From positions 1 through 9,663 of the forward strand of contig JAITTR010000059.1 of assembly GCA_031286725.1 (NCBI GenBank): a stretch of 9,663 nucleotides of DNA, given 5' to 3'. How positions within the stretch are numbered: the first letter of the stretch is position 1; each line of letters begins with the position of its first letter. The notes beneath the pieces are model-generated. The model saw only the letters and a program-made list of their open reading frames with translations, had not been told where the DNA came from and ran no database searches. The translations under genes and the position numbers were made by a program. Source of the DNA: Holosporales bacterium. GTDB lineage: Bacteria; Pseudomonadota; Alphaproteobacteria; RUG11792. Below, piece by piece: positions 1 through 5,943 of this stretch.

Positions 1-483
1 ATACTGATTCTGCAAAAGAAACTTGCATTTTTTATTCATTCTAATTTTGCTACGCTTTGGTTATTTTACTCAAAAACGAAGTGATAATTCCAGAAAATAA
101 ATTCGCATTAAATTGGAAGTACAGTTTTCAGGATTTTATATAATTACGCAAAGTTAGAAAACCCGCCTTCGTCTTGATTTATAGATAAAGAAGAAGTAAT
201 AGTATTATGCGCGAAATATAGACATAGAATATTAACAAGGTTGCTTTGACGCGAGAATATTTATATTTTGACAACTATTGGTATTGGATTTAGCCAACGA
301 CGGTTTGTTAAAGTTATTTTCTTTTAGCAAAAATTATAAAATTACTAAGTCGAAACTTAAGAACTAAATAGAACAAAGAAACGAGTTATAAGAAAAATAT
401 AAAGCTTAAAATCAAAACGTTCGCCTAGAAAAAGCTGCAGTCTTCTAGGCGTTTAATGTCAAACAAACTCTTTCCTAAAAAAT
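1..483. other. Gene-free left edge
   Basis: No reading frame of useful length is open on either strand, and stops occur often in all frames. The DNA is very AT-rich and without recognisable coding bias, so it is either intergenic or a thoroughly decayed gene. The only structure I can support is the hairpin at 422-451, which serves the minus-strand gene to the right. Confidence 0.6.
422..451 (-). terminator. Probable intrinsic terminator of the UPRT gene
   Basis: A perfect 9-bp inverted repeat (CGCCTAGAA / TTCTAGGCG) encloses a 12-nt loop containing CTGCAG. Read on the minus strand it lies about 32 nt past the UPRT stop codon and is followed by GAACGTTTTGATTTT, a broken T tract. The stem is GC-rich for this genome. 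The T tract is imperfect, so it may be a weak terminator or a 3'-end stabilising hairpin. Confidence 0.6.
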
Positions 484-1269
484 CTAGGACGGAGCAAAAT
501 TAAATAGTCTATCGCCAATATCTCCCAATCCGGGCACAATGTAGCCTTTATCGTTCAACTTTTCGTCTAAGCAAGCTGTTACTATTTTGACCTTAGGGAA
601 TTTCTGGAATGTGTTTTTAATTCCTTCTGGAGCGCTGATCATGCACAAAAGAGTTATATTTTCCTCTTTTATTCCTCTGTCTATGTATACCTGAACCGCC
701 TCGCAAATGCTGCCTCCAGTAGCTAACATCGGATCGCAGACATAAACTCTAATATCAGAAATGTCCGCTCGATCTTCAAATGTCTTTGGCAATCTATTAT
801 AATACCAAATCGGCTTAAGGGTTGTCTCATCTCTTTTCATACCAAGATGATGAACTTCGGCATTTGGCAATATATTTTCCGCTTCGTCCGCAATTCCGGC
901 TCCACCTCTTAAAATATTTACTACAAAAATACCTTTGTTTTTATTTAGTTGTTGGCACTTAGTAGAGGTGACAGGAGTTTCAATGTCTATCGTTTCAGTC
1001 AATAAGTTTTTTGTGCCAGCATAAACTAACTGCCTCGCTATTTCTCTTACGGAATGCTTAAAATCAGCAGGTTTCGTCTTTTTATTTCTTATAATGCTTA
1101 AATGGTGTTGAATTAACGGATGATCGTCAAGCCTGATCAAATCTTCCTTCTCCTTTTTAGTCTCTCCGCGTTTCAAGTCAGGATCGGCAAAAGATTCCGA
1201 AACTAAGGAGGAAGAAACTCCCAATGCTCCAACTAGAACGCTGAAACATAAAACTTTTTTGATACTCAT
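484..1269 (-). CDS. upp: Uracil phosphoribosyltransferase with N-terminal signal peptide
   Basis: UPRT makes UMP from uracil and PRPP (pyrimidine salvage) and is normally cytosolic. The catalytic domain covers residues 45-261 and looks intact: ILRGGAG at 119-125 (usually ILRAGLG), KRDETTL at 145-151, the PRPP loop DPMLATGGS at 179-187, and the uracil-binding C-terminus YIVPGLGDIGDRLF at 243-256. It resembles the bacterial/plastid type with an HHLG-RDE-TL-P segment. Ordinary bacterial UPRTs are about 208-215 residues; this one has 261 because a 43-residue extension precedes the domain. Residues 1-28 look like a Sec signal peptide: KK, then a hydrophobic core (about residues 6-23), then SFA before D29. 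The ATG has a good AAAGGA site 5 nt upstream. An in-frame TTG at codon 44 (1140-1138), preceded by AGGAG, would give a 218-residue cytosolic form. The gene is monocistronic, with its own promoter and terminator. The enzyme call is very sure; export is inferred. Confidence 0.93.
   Translation of the reverse strand: MSIKKVLCFSVLVGALGVSSSLVSESFADPDLKRGETKKEKEDLIRLDDHPLIQHHLSIIRNKKTKPADFKHSVREIARQLVYAGTKNLLTETIDIETPVTSTKCQQLNKNKGIFVVNILRGGAGIADEAENILPNAEVHHLGMKRDETTLKPIWYYNRLPKTFEDRADISDIRVYVCDPMLATGGSICEAVQVYIDRGIKEENITLLCMISAPEGIKNTFQKFPKVKIVTACLDEKLNDKGYIVPGLGDIGDRLFNFAPS
1138..1154 (-). promoter_or_regulatory. Possible internal TTG start and ribosome binding site in upp
   Basis: Inside the extension, AGGAG (1154-1150, minus) lies 9 nt before an in-frame TTG (1140-1138). 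Starting here gives LIRLDDHPLIQHHL, with HPL at the position it holds in ordinary UPRTs (E. coli begins MKIVEVKHPLVKH). It could be the true start or a second start giving a cytosolic form beside an exported one. The A/G-rich run KKEKE encodes such motifs by chance fairly easily, so the call is tentative. Confidence 0.35.
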
Positions 1270-1298
1270 AAAATTCCTTTAAATGGCCTCTTTATTCT

Positions 1299-1327
1299 AT
1301 TTTATGCTATTTCATTCCGCTCGGCAA
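1299..1327 (-). promoter_or_regulatory. Probable sigma-70 promoter of upp
   Basis: On the minus strand TTGCCG (1327-1322, 4/6 to TTGACA) is followed after 17 nt by TAAAAT (1304-1299, 5/6 to TATAAT). Transcription would begin near 1291, leaving a short leader with AAAGGA at 1280-1275 ahead of the ATG. A TATAAT at 1362-1357 further upstream lacks a matching -35 box. Confidence 0.5.
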
Positions 1328-1492
1328 CGAAATTTATAAACAAAAATCGTATTGAAATTATAGATAGCGTCTAAACGTCGTATGTTGTTTATAGGTTAAA
1401 TTTAGGGCGATTTATCCATGCAACCATATCGAAACCGTGGGAAATATTATTTCTAATAACGCAACTTTATTATTTAAAATTTTAGAGGGATG

Positions 1493-1518
1493 CAAAATGT
1501 TCCACGTGGAACATTTTG
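1493..1518. other. parS: parS-like centromere site (ParB binding)
   Basis: The 16 bases at 1498-1513 read TGTTCCACGTGGAACA, which fits the broadly conserved ParB-binding consensus TGTTNCACGTGNAACA. The symmetry extends outward to a perfect 26-bp palindrome (1493-1518) with AAAA/TTTT flanks. ParB loaded at such sites spreads and works with ParA and SMC in chromosome segregation; chromosomal parS sites cluster near the origin. The site is intergenic, about 100 nt upstream of the tRNA promoter. There is no T tract or upstream gene to make it a terminator. I see no second copy in the window. Confidence 0.85.
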
Positions 1519-1599
1519 TATTTTAATAGCCAGCAAACGAGGTAAAGCCAACATTTTCGTTTTTCTACTGATATGCAAATTAAAAGAAATTTTGCTATG

Positions 1600-1628
1600 T
1601 TGACAAACAAAAACGCTAATGATATAAT
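1600..1628 (+). promoter_or_regulatory. Consensus sigma-70 promoter for tRNA-Tyr, tRNA-Gly and probably lpxK
   Basis: TTGACA (1600-1605) and TATAAT (1623-1628) are both perfect and separated by the optimal 17 nt. Transcription would start near 1635, about 10 nt before tRNA-Tyr. Such a strong promoter suits stable-RNA genes. No other promoter is evident before lpxK. Confidence 0.88.
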
Positions 1629-1644
1629 TTCCCTAAAGTCGGTT

Positions 1645-1730
1645 GGAAGGGTGGCCGAGTGGTTAAAGGCAGCAGACTGTAAATCTGCCGGCGTTAGTCT
1701 ACGTAAGTTCGAATCTTACCCCTTCCACCA
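1645..1730 (+). tRNA. tRNA-Tyr (anticodon GTA)
   Basis: The 86-nt gene has a 7-bp acceptor stem GGAAGGG/CCCTTCC, a D arm with GAGTGGTTAAAGGC typical of class II tRNAs, anticodon stem GCAGA/TCTGC around the loop CTGTAAA (GTA at 1679-1681), a long variable arm, a T loop with GTTCGAATC, and an encoded ACCA tail. The long variable arm together with GTA identifies tyrosine. The next tRNA starts 4 nt later, so the two are cut from one transcript. Confidence 0.97.
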
Positions 1731-1734
1731 GTAA

Positions 1735-1808
1735 GCGGGCGTAGCTTAATGGTAAAGCTCCAGCCTTCCAAGCTGGTAACGTGGGTCCGATTCCCATCGC
1801 CCGCTCCA
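1735..1808 (+). tRNA. tRNA-Gly (anticodon TCC)
   Basis: The 74-nt gene has acceptor stem GCGGGCG/CGCCCGC, a short D arm, anticodon stem CCAGC/GCTGG around CTTCCAA (TCC at 1767-1769), T arm GTGGG-TCCGATT-CCCAT, and an encoded TCCA tail. It reads GGA and GGG codons. It lies 4 nt after tRNA-Tyr; the Tyr-Gly pairing is common in proteobacteria, where it is often followed by tRNA-Thr and tuf, but here lpxK follows. A T6 run (1812-1817) comes just after the gene. Confidence 0.97.
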
Positions 1809-1841
1809 GTGTTTTTTCGCAGCATAAGGTTACGCTGATTT

Positions 1842-2828
1842 ATGAGAATATTTAGGGCTCCTAAGTTTTGGAATGAAGTAGATAGCAAAACGTCGCGAGC
1901 TTTAGAGCCGCTTGCAAAACTGTATGGAATTATATCCTCGCTAAAAATCAATTCCGTGATTCCAACTAAAGTTTCCGTTCCCGTTATTTGCATTGGTAAC
2001 GTCGTTTTGGGAGGAGCGGGGAAAACTCCGACGGTCGCATTAATTTGCTCTATATTAAAGAAATATCAATATAATCCTCATATATTAACCGCAGGTTATG
2101 GAGGATACATAAAAAACGTAGTAAAAGTCGATTCATCAATGCATTCTTATCTCCAAGTGGGCGACGAGGCATTGCTATCGGCATTAGTATCTCCAACTTG
2201 GATCGGAAGAAATAGGGTAAACTCGGCGAAAGCTGCAACCATAGCCGGTGCAAACGTCTTAGTCATGGACGACGGATTTCAGAATAATTCGCTAGAAAAA
2301 GATTTTAAAGTACTCGTCGTCGATTCTTGTCAGCAGTTTGGAAACGGGCGTCTGTTCCCGGCTGGACCGTTACGGGAAACCGCGGATTTAGGAATTAAGA
2401 AATCTGACGCGGTTTTGATTATTGGAGAGAAAAATGAAACTCTCGAAAATAAAATAAAACAAGTTAAACAATCTATCTCCATTTTTCGCGCAAAAATGAA
2501 AGTGGTTGGCAAACCTAAGATTGAAAATAAGAAAGCTATAGGATTTTGCGGGTTGGGATATCCTGATAAATTTAGAAAAACGCTTTTAGAATGCGGGTTT
2601 GAGATAGAGGATTTCATAGCTTTTTCAGATCACCATTTGTATACGATAACCGAAATACAAAAACTCATCAAAGCCGCGAAAAATTCAAAATCCGCGTTAA
2701 TAACGACTAGAAAAGATTACGTAAAAATTCCAGACGTGTTTAAAAACGAAATCTCGGTAATCGATATAAAATTAGCCCTCGAGAACGATCTGTTCGAAAA
2801 AGAACTGATTTCAAAAATAACGCCTTAA
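1842..2828 (+). CDS. lpxK: Tetraacyldisaccharide 4'-kinase (lipid A synthesis)
   Basis: LpxK is an inner-membrane-associated kinase that phosphorylates the 4' position of the tetraacyl-disaccharide to form lipid IVA, the sixth step of the Raetz pathway. At 328 residues it has normal length. Seen: the RAPKFW start (residues 5-10) common in alphaproteobacteria, a Walker A loop GNVVLGGAGKTP (52-63), VGDEALL (106-112), MDDGFQN (142-148), FPAGPLRE (172-179), the catalytic-region SDHHLYT (262-268) and TTRKD (288-292). One oddity: the usual SRGYG/TRGYGG segment reads LTAGYGG (82-88), so the conserved Arg is Ala. The start follows tRNA-Gly by 33 nt; only a weak AAGG lies 12 nt upstream of the ATG, inside the loop of a small CAGC/GCTG hairpin (1820-1837). 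No separate promoter is visible, so it is probably expressed from the tRNA promoter. Confidence 0.95.
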   Translation: MRIFRAPKFWNEVDSKTSRALEPLAKLYGIISSLKINSVIPTKVSVPVICIGNVVLGGAGKTPTVALICSILKKYQYNPHILTAGYGGYIKNVVKVDSSMHSYLQVGDEALLSALVSPTWIGRNRVNSAKAATIAGANVLVMDDGFQNNSLEKDFKVLVVDSCQQFGNGRLFPAGPLRETADLGIKKSDAVLIIGEKNETLENKIKQVKQSISIFRAKMKVVGKPKIENKKAIGFCGLGYPDKFRKTLLECGFEIEDFIAFSDHHLYTITEIQKLIKAAKNSKSALITTRKDYVKIPDVFKNEISVIDIKLALENDLFEKELISKITP

Positions 2829-3225
2829 GCTTCCCCTTTTTGTTAGCTAATTTTTAACTATTATAAAATATTCTACAAGAGCGATAGTTTTTAGCAATGT
2901 TAGAGAGTTCTAAATAGGGGAGGCATATTATTAATGGCACGTTAATTTTTTAGATGAGATTCTCAGAAAAGAATATTCTCGGTTGTCGTTTTTGATTCCA
3001 TTTGGAATGACGAAAAAGGTTCTATTAAAGTTATGCTGGAAAGTTTAACGGTTTGAGCATATTATAAAGAATTTACCTAAAATTTGAGGGGGCAAAAAAT
3101 AATTTGCATCAAGTTAAGCGCGAGGAGTATCCTAAATATGTAGGCTGGGAATTGGCCGTCTGTATAATCCCAATAGAATATTAAGAGCTTAAAAACAGTT
3201 TTTGAATATTCTAAACAATCAATCT
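2829..3225. other. Gene-free stretch after lpxK
   Basis: No convincing gene is present. A 38-codon open stretch on the plus strand (3068-3184) lacks a start and ends in KYVGWELAVCIIPIEY; I do not recognise it, and it is short enough to be chance or gene debris. ATTCC-ATTT-GGAAT (2995-3008) is the centre of a poor hairpin. TTAGCTAA followed by T5 lies about 22 nt after the lpxK stop, but its stem is too short to call a terminator. Confidence 0.5.
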
Positions 3226-3420
3226 TTAATTTTTAAAAGAGAAAATACTTTGAATACGCTTTTTCCGCTTAATAACTTCCGCGACGGCAAAAAGAGCGTT
3301 TCCAAAATTCATTCCTTTCGAAGCGAGACAAAAACAAACGGCTTCAAAATCTCCGTTAGATAGCTCTTTTACAAAAATAGTCTCCGGAGTATTTATTTCC
3401 ATAGCTAAATTTTTCATCAA
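3226..3420 (-). pseudogene. Unrecognised ORF, possibly the 3' remnant of a gene cut by an IS element
   Basis: This reads as 64 codons from a TTG at 3420-3418 (or 63 from the ATG just after), ending in a basic tail KRKKRIQSIFSFKN. I do not recognise a family. The frame stays open upstream of the start to a TGA at 3480-3478, through sequence that belongs to the left end of the IS200/IS605 element. No ribosome binding site precedes the TTG or ATG. The simplest reading is that the element landed in, or deletion removed, the 5' part of a longer gene. I found no matching 5' portion on the far side (3871-3960). It could also be a chance frame; the middle part (SNGDFEAVCFCLASKGMNFG) looks like ordinary globular protein. 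Confidence 0.35.
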
Positions 3421-3460
3421 AACTTCGTCTAAAAATTTAACTTCCAGAGGGGTATAAGCC

Positions 3461-3477
3461 TTCGGCTTTAGCCGGAA
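3461..3477 (+). repeat. Left-end hairpin of the IS element
   Basis: TTCGGC-TTTA-GCCGGAA folds into a 6-bp stem with one unpaired G and a 4-nt loop. Bulged hairpins of this size near the left end are what TnpA of IS200/IS605 elements recognises. Assignment rests on its position upstream of the tnpA remnant. Confidence 0.55.
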
Positions 3478-3550
3478 TCACAACTATCTCACTATAAGCG
3501 ACAAATATGTTAGAATAGGAGAGAATAAGCTAGATACTTGGATAATAATA

Positions 3551-3821
3551 AGTTCTCTGGAAAGATATAGGAAAGGAGTGCATAGGTATTAGACATACAA
3601 TATCATTTTGTGTAGAAGACAAAAAAGGGAAAAGCTCATACATCTTACAAAGGGAGTTCCCAGAACTAAAGAAGAGATATTGGGAACAACATCTATGGGC
3701 AAGAGGATATTTCTGTTCAACAGTAGGAGTAGTTACAGAAGAGATTGTTAAAAAATACATAGAAGGACAAGAGGAGGATAATAATTTTAAAATGTGGGAT
3801 AAAGATTTATCCTTGAATTAG
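3551..3821 (+). pseudogene. IS200/IS605 TnpA (Y1 HUH transposase) remnant
   Basis: The C-terminal part is clear in one frame (about 3612 to the TAG at 3819-3821): KGKSSYILQREFPELKKRY, then WEQHLWARGYFCSTVG, then VVTEEIVKKYIEGQ. This matches the end of TnpA, including the Tyr-containing RGYF-STVG region. The N-terminus survives in another frame at 3551-3589 as SSLERYRKGVHRY, then a TAG at 3590, then TYNIILC, matching the usual RKG-H-V---YHIVF beginning. The middle, about 60-75 residues including the HUH metal-binding motif (normally DHVHxL), is absent. With a stop, a frame change and an internal deletion it cannot be active. No tnpB is present. Confidence 0.85.
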
Positions 3822-3844
3822 ATTCCCTTTAGGAGAATGCCAAA

Positions 3845-3864
3845 CCACTGGGTTTTACCAGTGG
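3845..3864 (+). repeat. Right-end hairpin of the IS element
   Basis: CCACTGG-GTTTTA-CCAGTGG is a perfect 7-bp stem with a 6-nt loop, starting 23 nt after the tnpA stop. It has the place and shape of the right-end hairpin of IS200/IS605 elements. It lacks a following T run, though it could also slow transcription leaving tnpA. Confidence 0.65.
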
Positions 3865-3960
3865 GTCGTTGTTTACAAATATTTTCGTTTCATGAATAAT
3901 ATTAATTTCCTTTTAATGATTTATGTAATCAAAATTATTTTAAAAGATAGGAGACGAAAA

Positions 3961-4047
3961 ATGAACTTAGATAATTCGTATTACAACAAAAGATACAATA
4001 AGTTAATGTTTTCAAAAACTTTGGCTAAAGTTTGCTATATTAAATAA
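3961..4047 (+). CDS. Small ORF of 28 codons with strong ribosome binding site
   Basis: AGGAG (3949-3953) lies 7 nt before an ATG opening a 28-residue basic, Tyr/Lys/Asn-rich peptide that begins MNLDNSYYNKRYNKLMFSK. I do not recognise it. It sits about 90 nt beyond the right end of the IS element and runs toward miaA, which is on the opposite strand. Downstream, GAGATTT-ACA-AAGTCTC (4061-4077) can form a small hairpin with one G-U pair but no T run. No convincing promoter precedes it. It may be a real small protein or the undamaged start of a gene since truncated. Confidence 0.3.
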   Translation: MNLDNSYYNKRYNKLMFSKTLAKVCYIK

Positions 4048-4120
4048 TATTGACTAAACTCAGAGATTTACAAAGTCTCAGTCTCGTAAAGAGCTCTCTT
4101 GTAAAACTATAAGCTTTGAT

Positions 4121-5002
4121 TTATTGAATTTTTATAGCGCAATTTTTCGGAATCTGGTATTTGAACCACGTAATTTGCCTTTTGGCATAACGTCTTGAAT
4201 TTTGGCAAGCGATTTCTTTCATTTTTTCGAATGAATATCTGCCTTTTAAAAATAGAGATATTTCTTTTGCTCCTATAGCGTTAAATATGGGGAACTTCTT
4301 AAGGTTATCGCTGTTCATTTTTTGAAGTAGATTTTCTACTTCCTCTATCGCTCCGTTTTTTAACATATGGTTAAAACGCAAGCTAATTCTTTCGTACAAC
4401 TTCTTTCTATCTATATTTATCAAGCGAAATTCAAAGTCGACGTTCGATATAAATTTTTTCTTAGGTGCCGCGTAGAATGCGGAAATTGATTTGCCTGTTT
4501 CTAACAAAATTTCGTACGCTCTTATCATTTGCCGATTTTTATCTCTCGTTATAATACTTTCTAACGTTTTATCGTTTTGATATACGGTTTTACATAATAA
4601 ATCATAATTTATCTTCGCCAATTCTTCCGCTTTATGTCTGGTTTGGTCGCTAACTTCTGGAAGTTCTGAAATTCCGTTTATCAACGTGTTAATATAAAGC
4701 CCAGTTCCGCCTGTTAAAATAGGAGTTTTCTTACGCAAGAAAATTTCTTTTATCTCAATAGAGGCTAATTTTGCCCAACTTGCCACGTTTGTTTTCTCGT
4801 TATAATTTAAATATCCAAATAGTTTATGTTTTACCAAGTTTTGTTCTTCTTTTGCCGGGTAAGCTGTTAGTATTTTTAAATCTTTATAAACTTGAAGACT
4901 ATCAAAATTAATTATTTCACCATTTAATTCTTGAGCTAAACTTACCGCATACTTTGTTTTTCCGGATGCGGTTGGGCCAGCGACGACTATTGCTTGTTCC
5001 AT
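4121..5002 (-). CDS. miaA: tRNA dimethylallyltransferase
   Basis: MiaA transfers a dimethylallyl group from DMAPP to N6 of A37 in tRNAs that read UNN codons, the first step toward ms2i6A; tRNA-Tyr encoded in this window is one expected substrate. The 293-residue product has normal length. Seen: P-loop GPTASGKT (9-16), NFDSLQVY (32-39) followed by DLKILTAYP, TGGTGLY (97-103), RDKNRQMIRAYE (153-164), IGAKEI (243-248) and RRYAKRQITWF (270-280). All standard motifs are present. The ATG has AAAAGG 5 nt upstream. It starts 41 nt after the xerD stop in the same direction, so the two are probably co-transcribed. The extreme C-terminus is short and Lys/Ile-rich without a recognised zinc finger, as usual for bacteria. 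Confidence 0.96.
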   Translation of the reverse strand: MEQAIVVAGPTASGKTKYAVSLAQELNGEIINFDSLQVYKDLKILTAYPAKEEQNLVKHKLFGYLNYNEKTNVASWAKLASIEIKEIFLRKKTPILTGGTGLYINTLINGISELPEVSDQTRHKAEELAKINYDLLCKTVYQNDKTLESIITRDKNRQMIRAYEILLETGKSISAFYAAPKKKFISNVDFEFRLINIDRKKLYERISLRFNHMLKNGAIEEVENLLQKMNSDNLKKFPIFNAIGAKEISLFLKGRYSFEKMKEIACQNSRRYAKRQITWFKYQIPKNCAIKIQ

Positions 5003-5043
5003 TTATACCTTTTGCGAGAACGGTATTCAGGCGACTTTTTTAA

Positions 5044-5943
5044 TTATATAAGAGCTCTCTTTAATTTTGCAATATTTGGATTGTTTTCTACTATTTCTTT
5101 TATTTTTTTATTGGAAACATGCGTATAGATTTGAGTAGTGGAAATATCTTTATGACCGAGGAGTTTTTGAATAGTTAAGAGATCAGCCCCATGAGCCAAA
5201 AGATGCGTAGCAAAGGCGTGGCGAACAACGTGAGGAGAAATTTTTGATGGTAAAATACCGACTTCTATTGCCGTTTTCTTTAAGAGTTTAGCAAATCCTT
5301 GTCTTGTTATATAACCTTCTTTTGCAGATGAAGGAAAGAGGAAGTCGCTATTTTTATCTATGGATTTAATATATTCCGATAGAACTTCGATAGCTAATTC
5401 GTTTAATGGGACTATTCTTTCTTTCTCTCCTTTTCCATTTATTATTAGCATATACCTATTCGTTTCTATATCGTAAACCAAATTATTTTTTTTGAGAGAA
5501 ACTAATTCCGAAACCCTAAGGCCTCCGCCATATAATATATGCAACATAGTTTTTAACCTTAGAGAGTTTCTATTAGTTTTTGAATCGAAATAAAAAAGTA
5601 AAGACTTAATCTCCGCTTCCGAAAGTATTTTAGGCAACGGTTTATTTTGGTTTTTTAATTTTAGATTTAAAGTCGGGTTTATTTTTATAATTTTCTCGTC
5701 GTATAAAAAAGCGAAAAATTGTCGAAGAGCAGATAAATTTCTCATAATGGAAGATTGTTTTATGCAAGATTTTCTCAGATATTCTACATATTTTTCTATA
5801 TCTATACTTTCCGAATCTAATTTACAGCCGGAGTTTAAAAACTTTAATATATCGTTTCTATATGAATTGATAGTATTAAGAGACAAGTTTCTATCCGCCG
5901 CCAACATCTCTTCAAACCTTTCAATAAGAGTCTCTATCTGCAT
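5044..5943 (-). CDS. xerD: Tyrosine recombinase XerD
   Basis: XerD works with XerC at dif, under FtsK control, to resolve chromosome dimers. The 299-residue product has normal length: an N-terminal SAM-like DNA-binding domain (about 1-95) and a catalytic domain (about 105-290). All catalytic residues are seen: R143 in GLRVSEL, K171 in NGKGEKER, H238-x-x-R241 in SPHVVRHAFATHLL, H264 in LLGHKDISTT and Y273 in QIYTHV. HVVRHAFATHLLAHGADL is the XerD form rather than the XerC form (HxLRHSFATHML-SSGDL). The ATG at 5943 gives the usual spacing to the N-domain but lacks a clear ribosome binding site; M13 would start too late. It is followed by miaA after 41 nt. Nothing around it (no att sites or phage genes) suggests a mobile-element integrase. 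Confidence 0.92.
   Translation of the reverse strand: MQIETLIERFEEMLAADRNLSLNTINSYRNDILKFLNSGCKLDSESIDIEKYVEYLRKSCIKQSSIMRNLSALRQFFAFLYDEKIIKINPTLNLKLKNQNKPLPKILSEAEIKSLLFYFDSKTNRNSLRLKTMLHILYGGGLRVSELVSLKKNNLVYDIETNRYMLIINGKGEKERIVPLNELAIEVLSEYIKSIDKNSDFLFPSSAKEGYITRQGFAKLLKKTAIEVGILPSKISPHVVRHAFATHLLAHGADLLTIQKLLGHKDISTTQIYTHVSNKKIKEIVENNPNIAKLKRALI

Larger units (their letters stand above)
3450..3870 (+). mobile_element. Defective IS200/IS605-type insertion sequence
   Basis: About 420 bp hold a recognisable but broken tnpA flanked by subterminal hairpins (3461-3477 and 3845-3864). IS200/IS605 elements have no terminal inverted repeats and make no target duplications; TnpA binds imperfect hairpins near each end and moves single-stranded DNA. 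A complete tnpA-only element is about 700 bp, so roughly 200-250 bp of tnpA are missing. The exact ends cannot be fixed without an empty-site comparison; both limits are estimates. Confidence 0.75.

Noticed and set aside
1493..1518. Reading the 26-bp palindrome as a transcription terminator
   Set aside because: There is no loop, no gene ending nearby on either strand, and the core matches parS exactly.
1694..1993. A 99-codon minus-strand ORF containing GAGDGNRTHVTSLEGWSF
   Set aside because: It is antisense to the two tRNA genes; GDGNRTHV-type translations are a well-known artefact of tRNA loci. It also overlaps the start of lpxK.
2050..2617. Two minus-strand ORFs inside lpxK
   Set aside because: Shadow frames of an intact, motif-complete lpxK.
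2985..3018. Imperfect palindrome around ATTCC/GGAAT resembling dispersed palindromic repeats of Rickettsiales
   Set aside because: Only the central 5 bp pair cleanly; the outer arms are mostly mismatched, and no second copy is in the window.
3530..3760. A 76-codon minus-strand ORF
   Set aside because: It is the antisense of the tnpA remnant, whose plus-strand translation matches a known family.
5044..5943. The tyrosine recombinase as an integrase of a phage or genomic island
   Set aside because: Length, motifs and neighbours are those of housekeeping XerD; no att repeats at the nearby tRNAs and no phage genes were seen.
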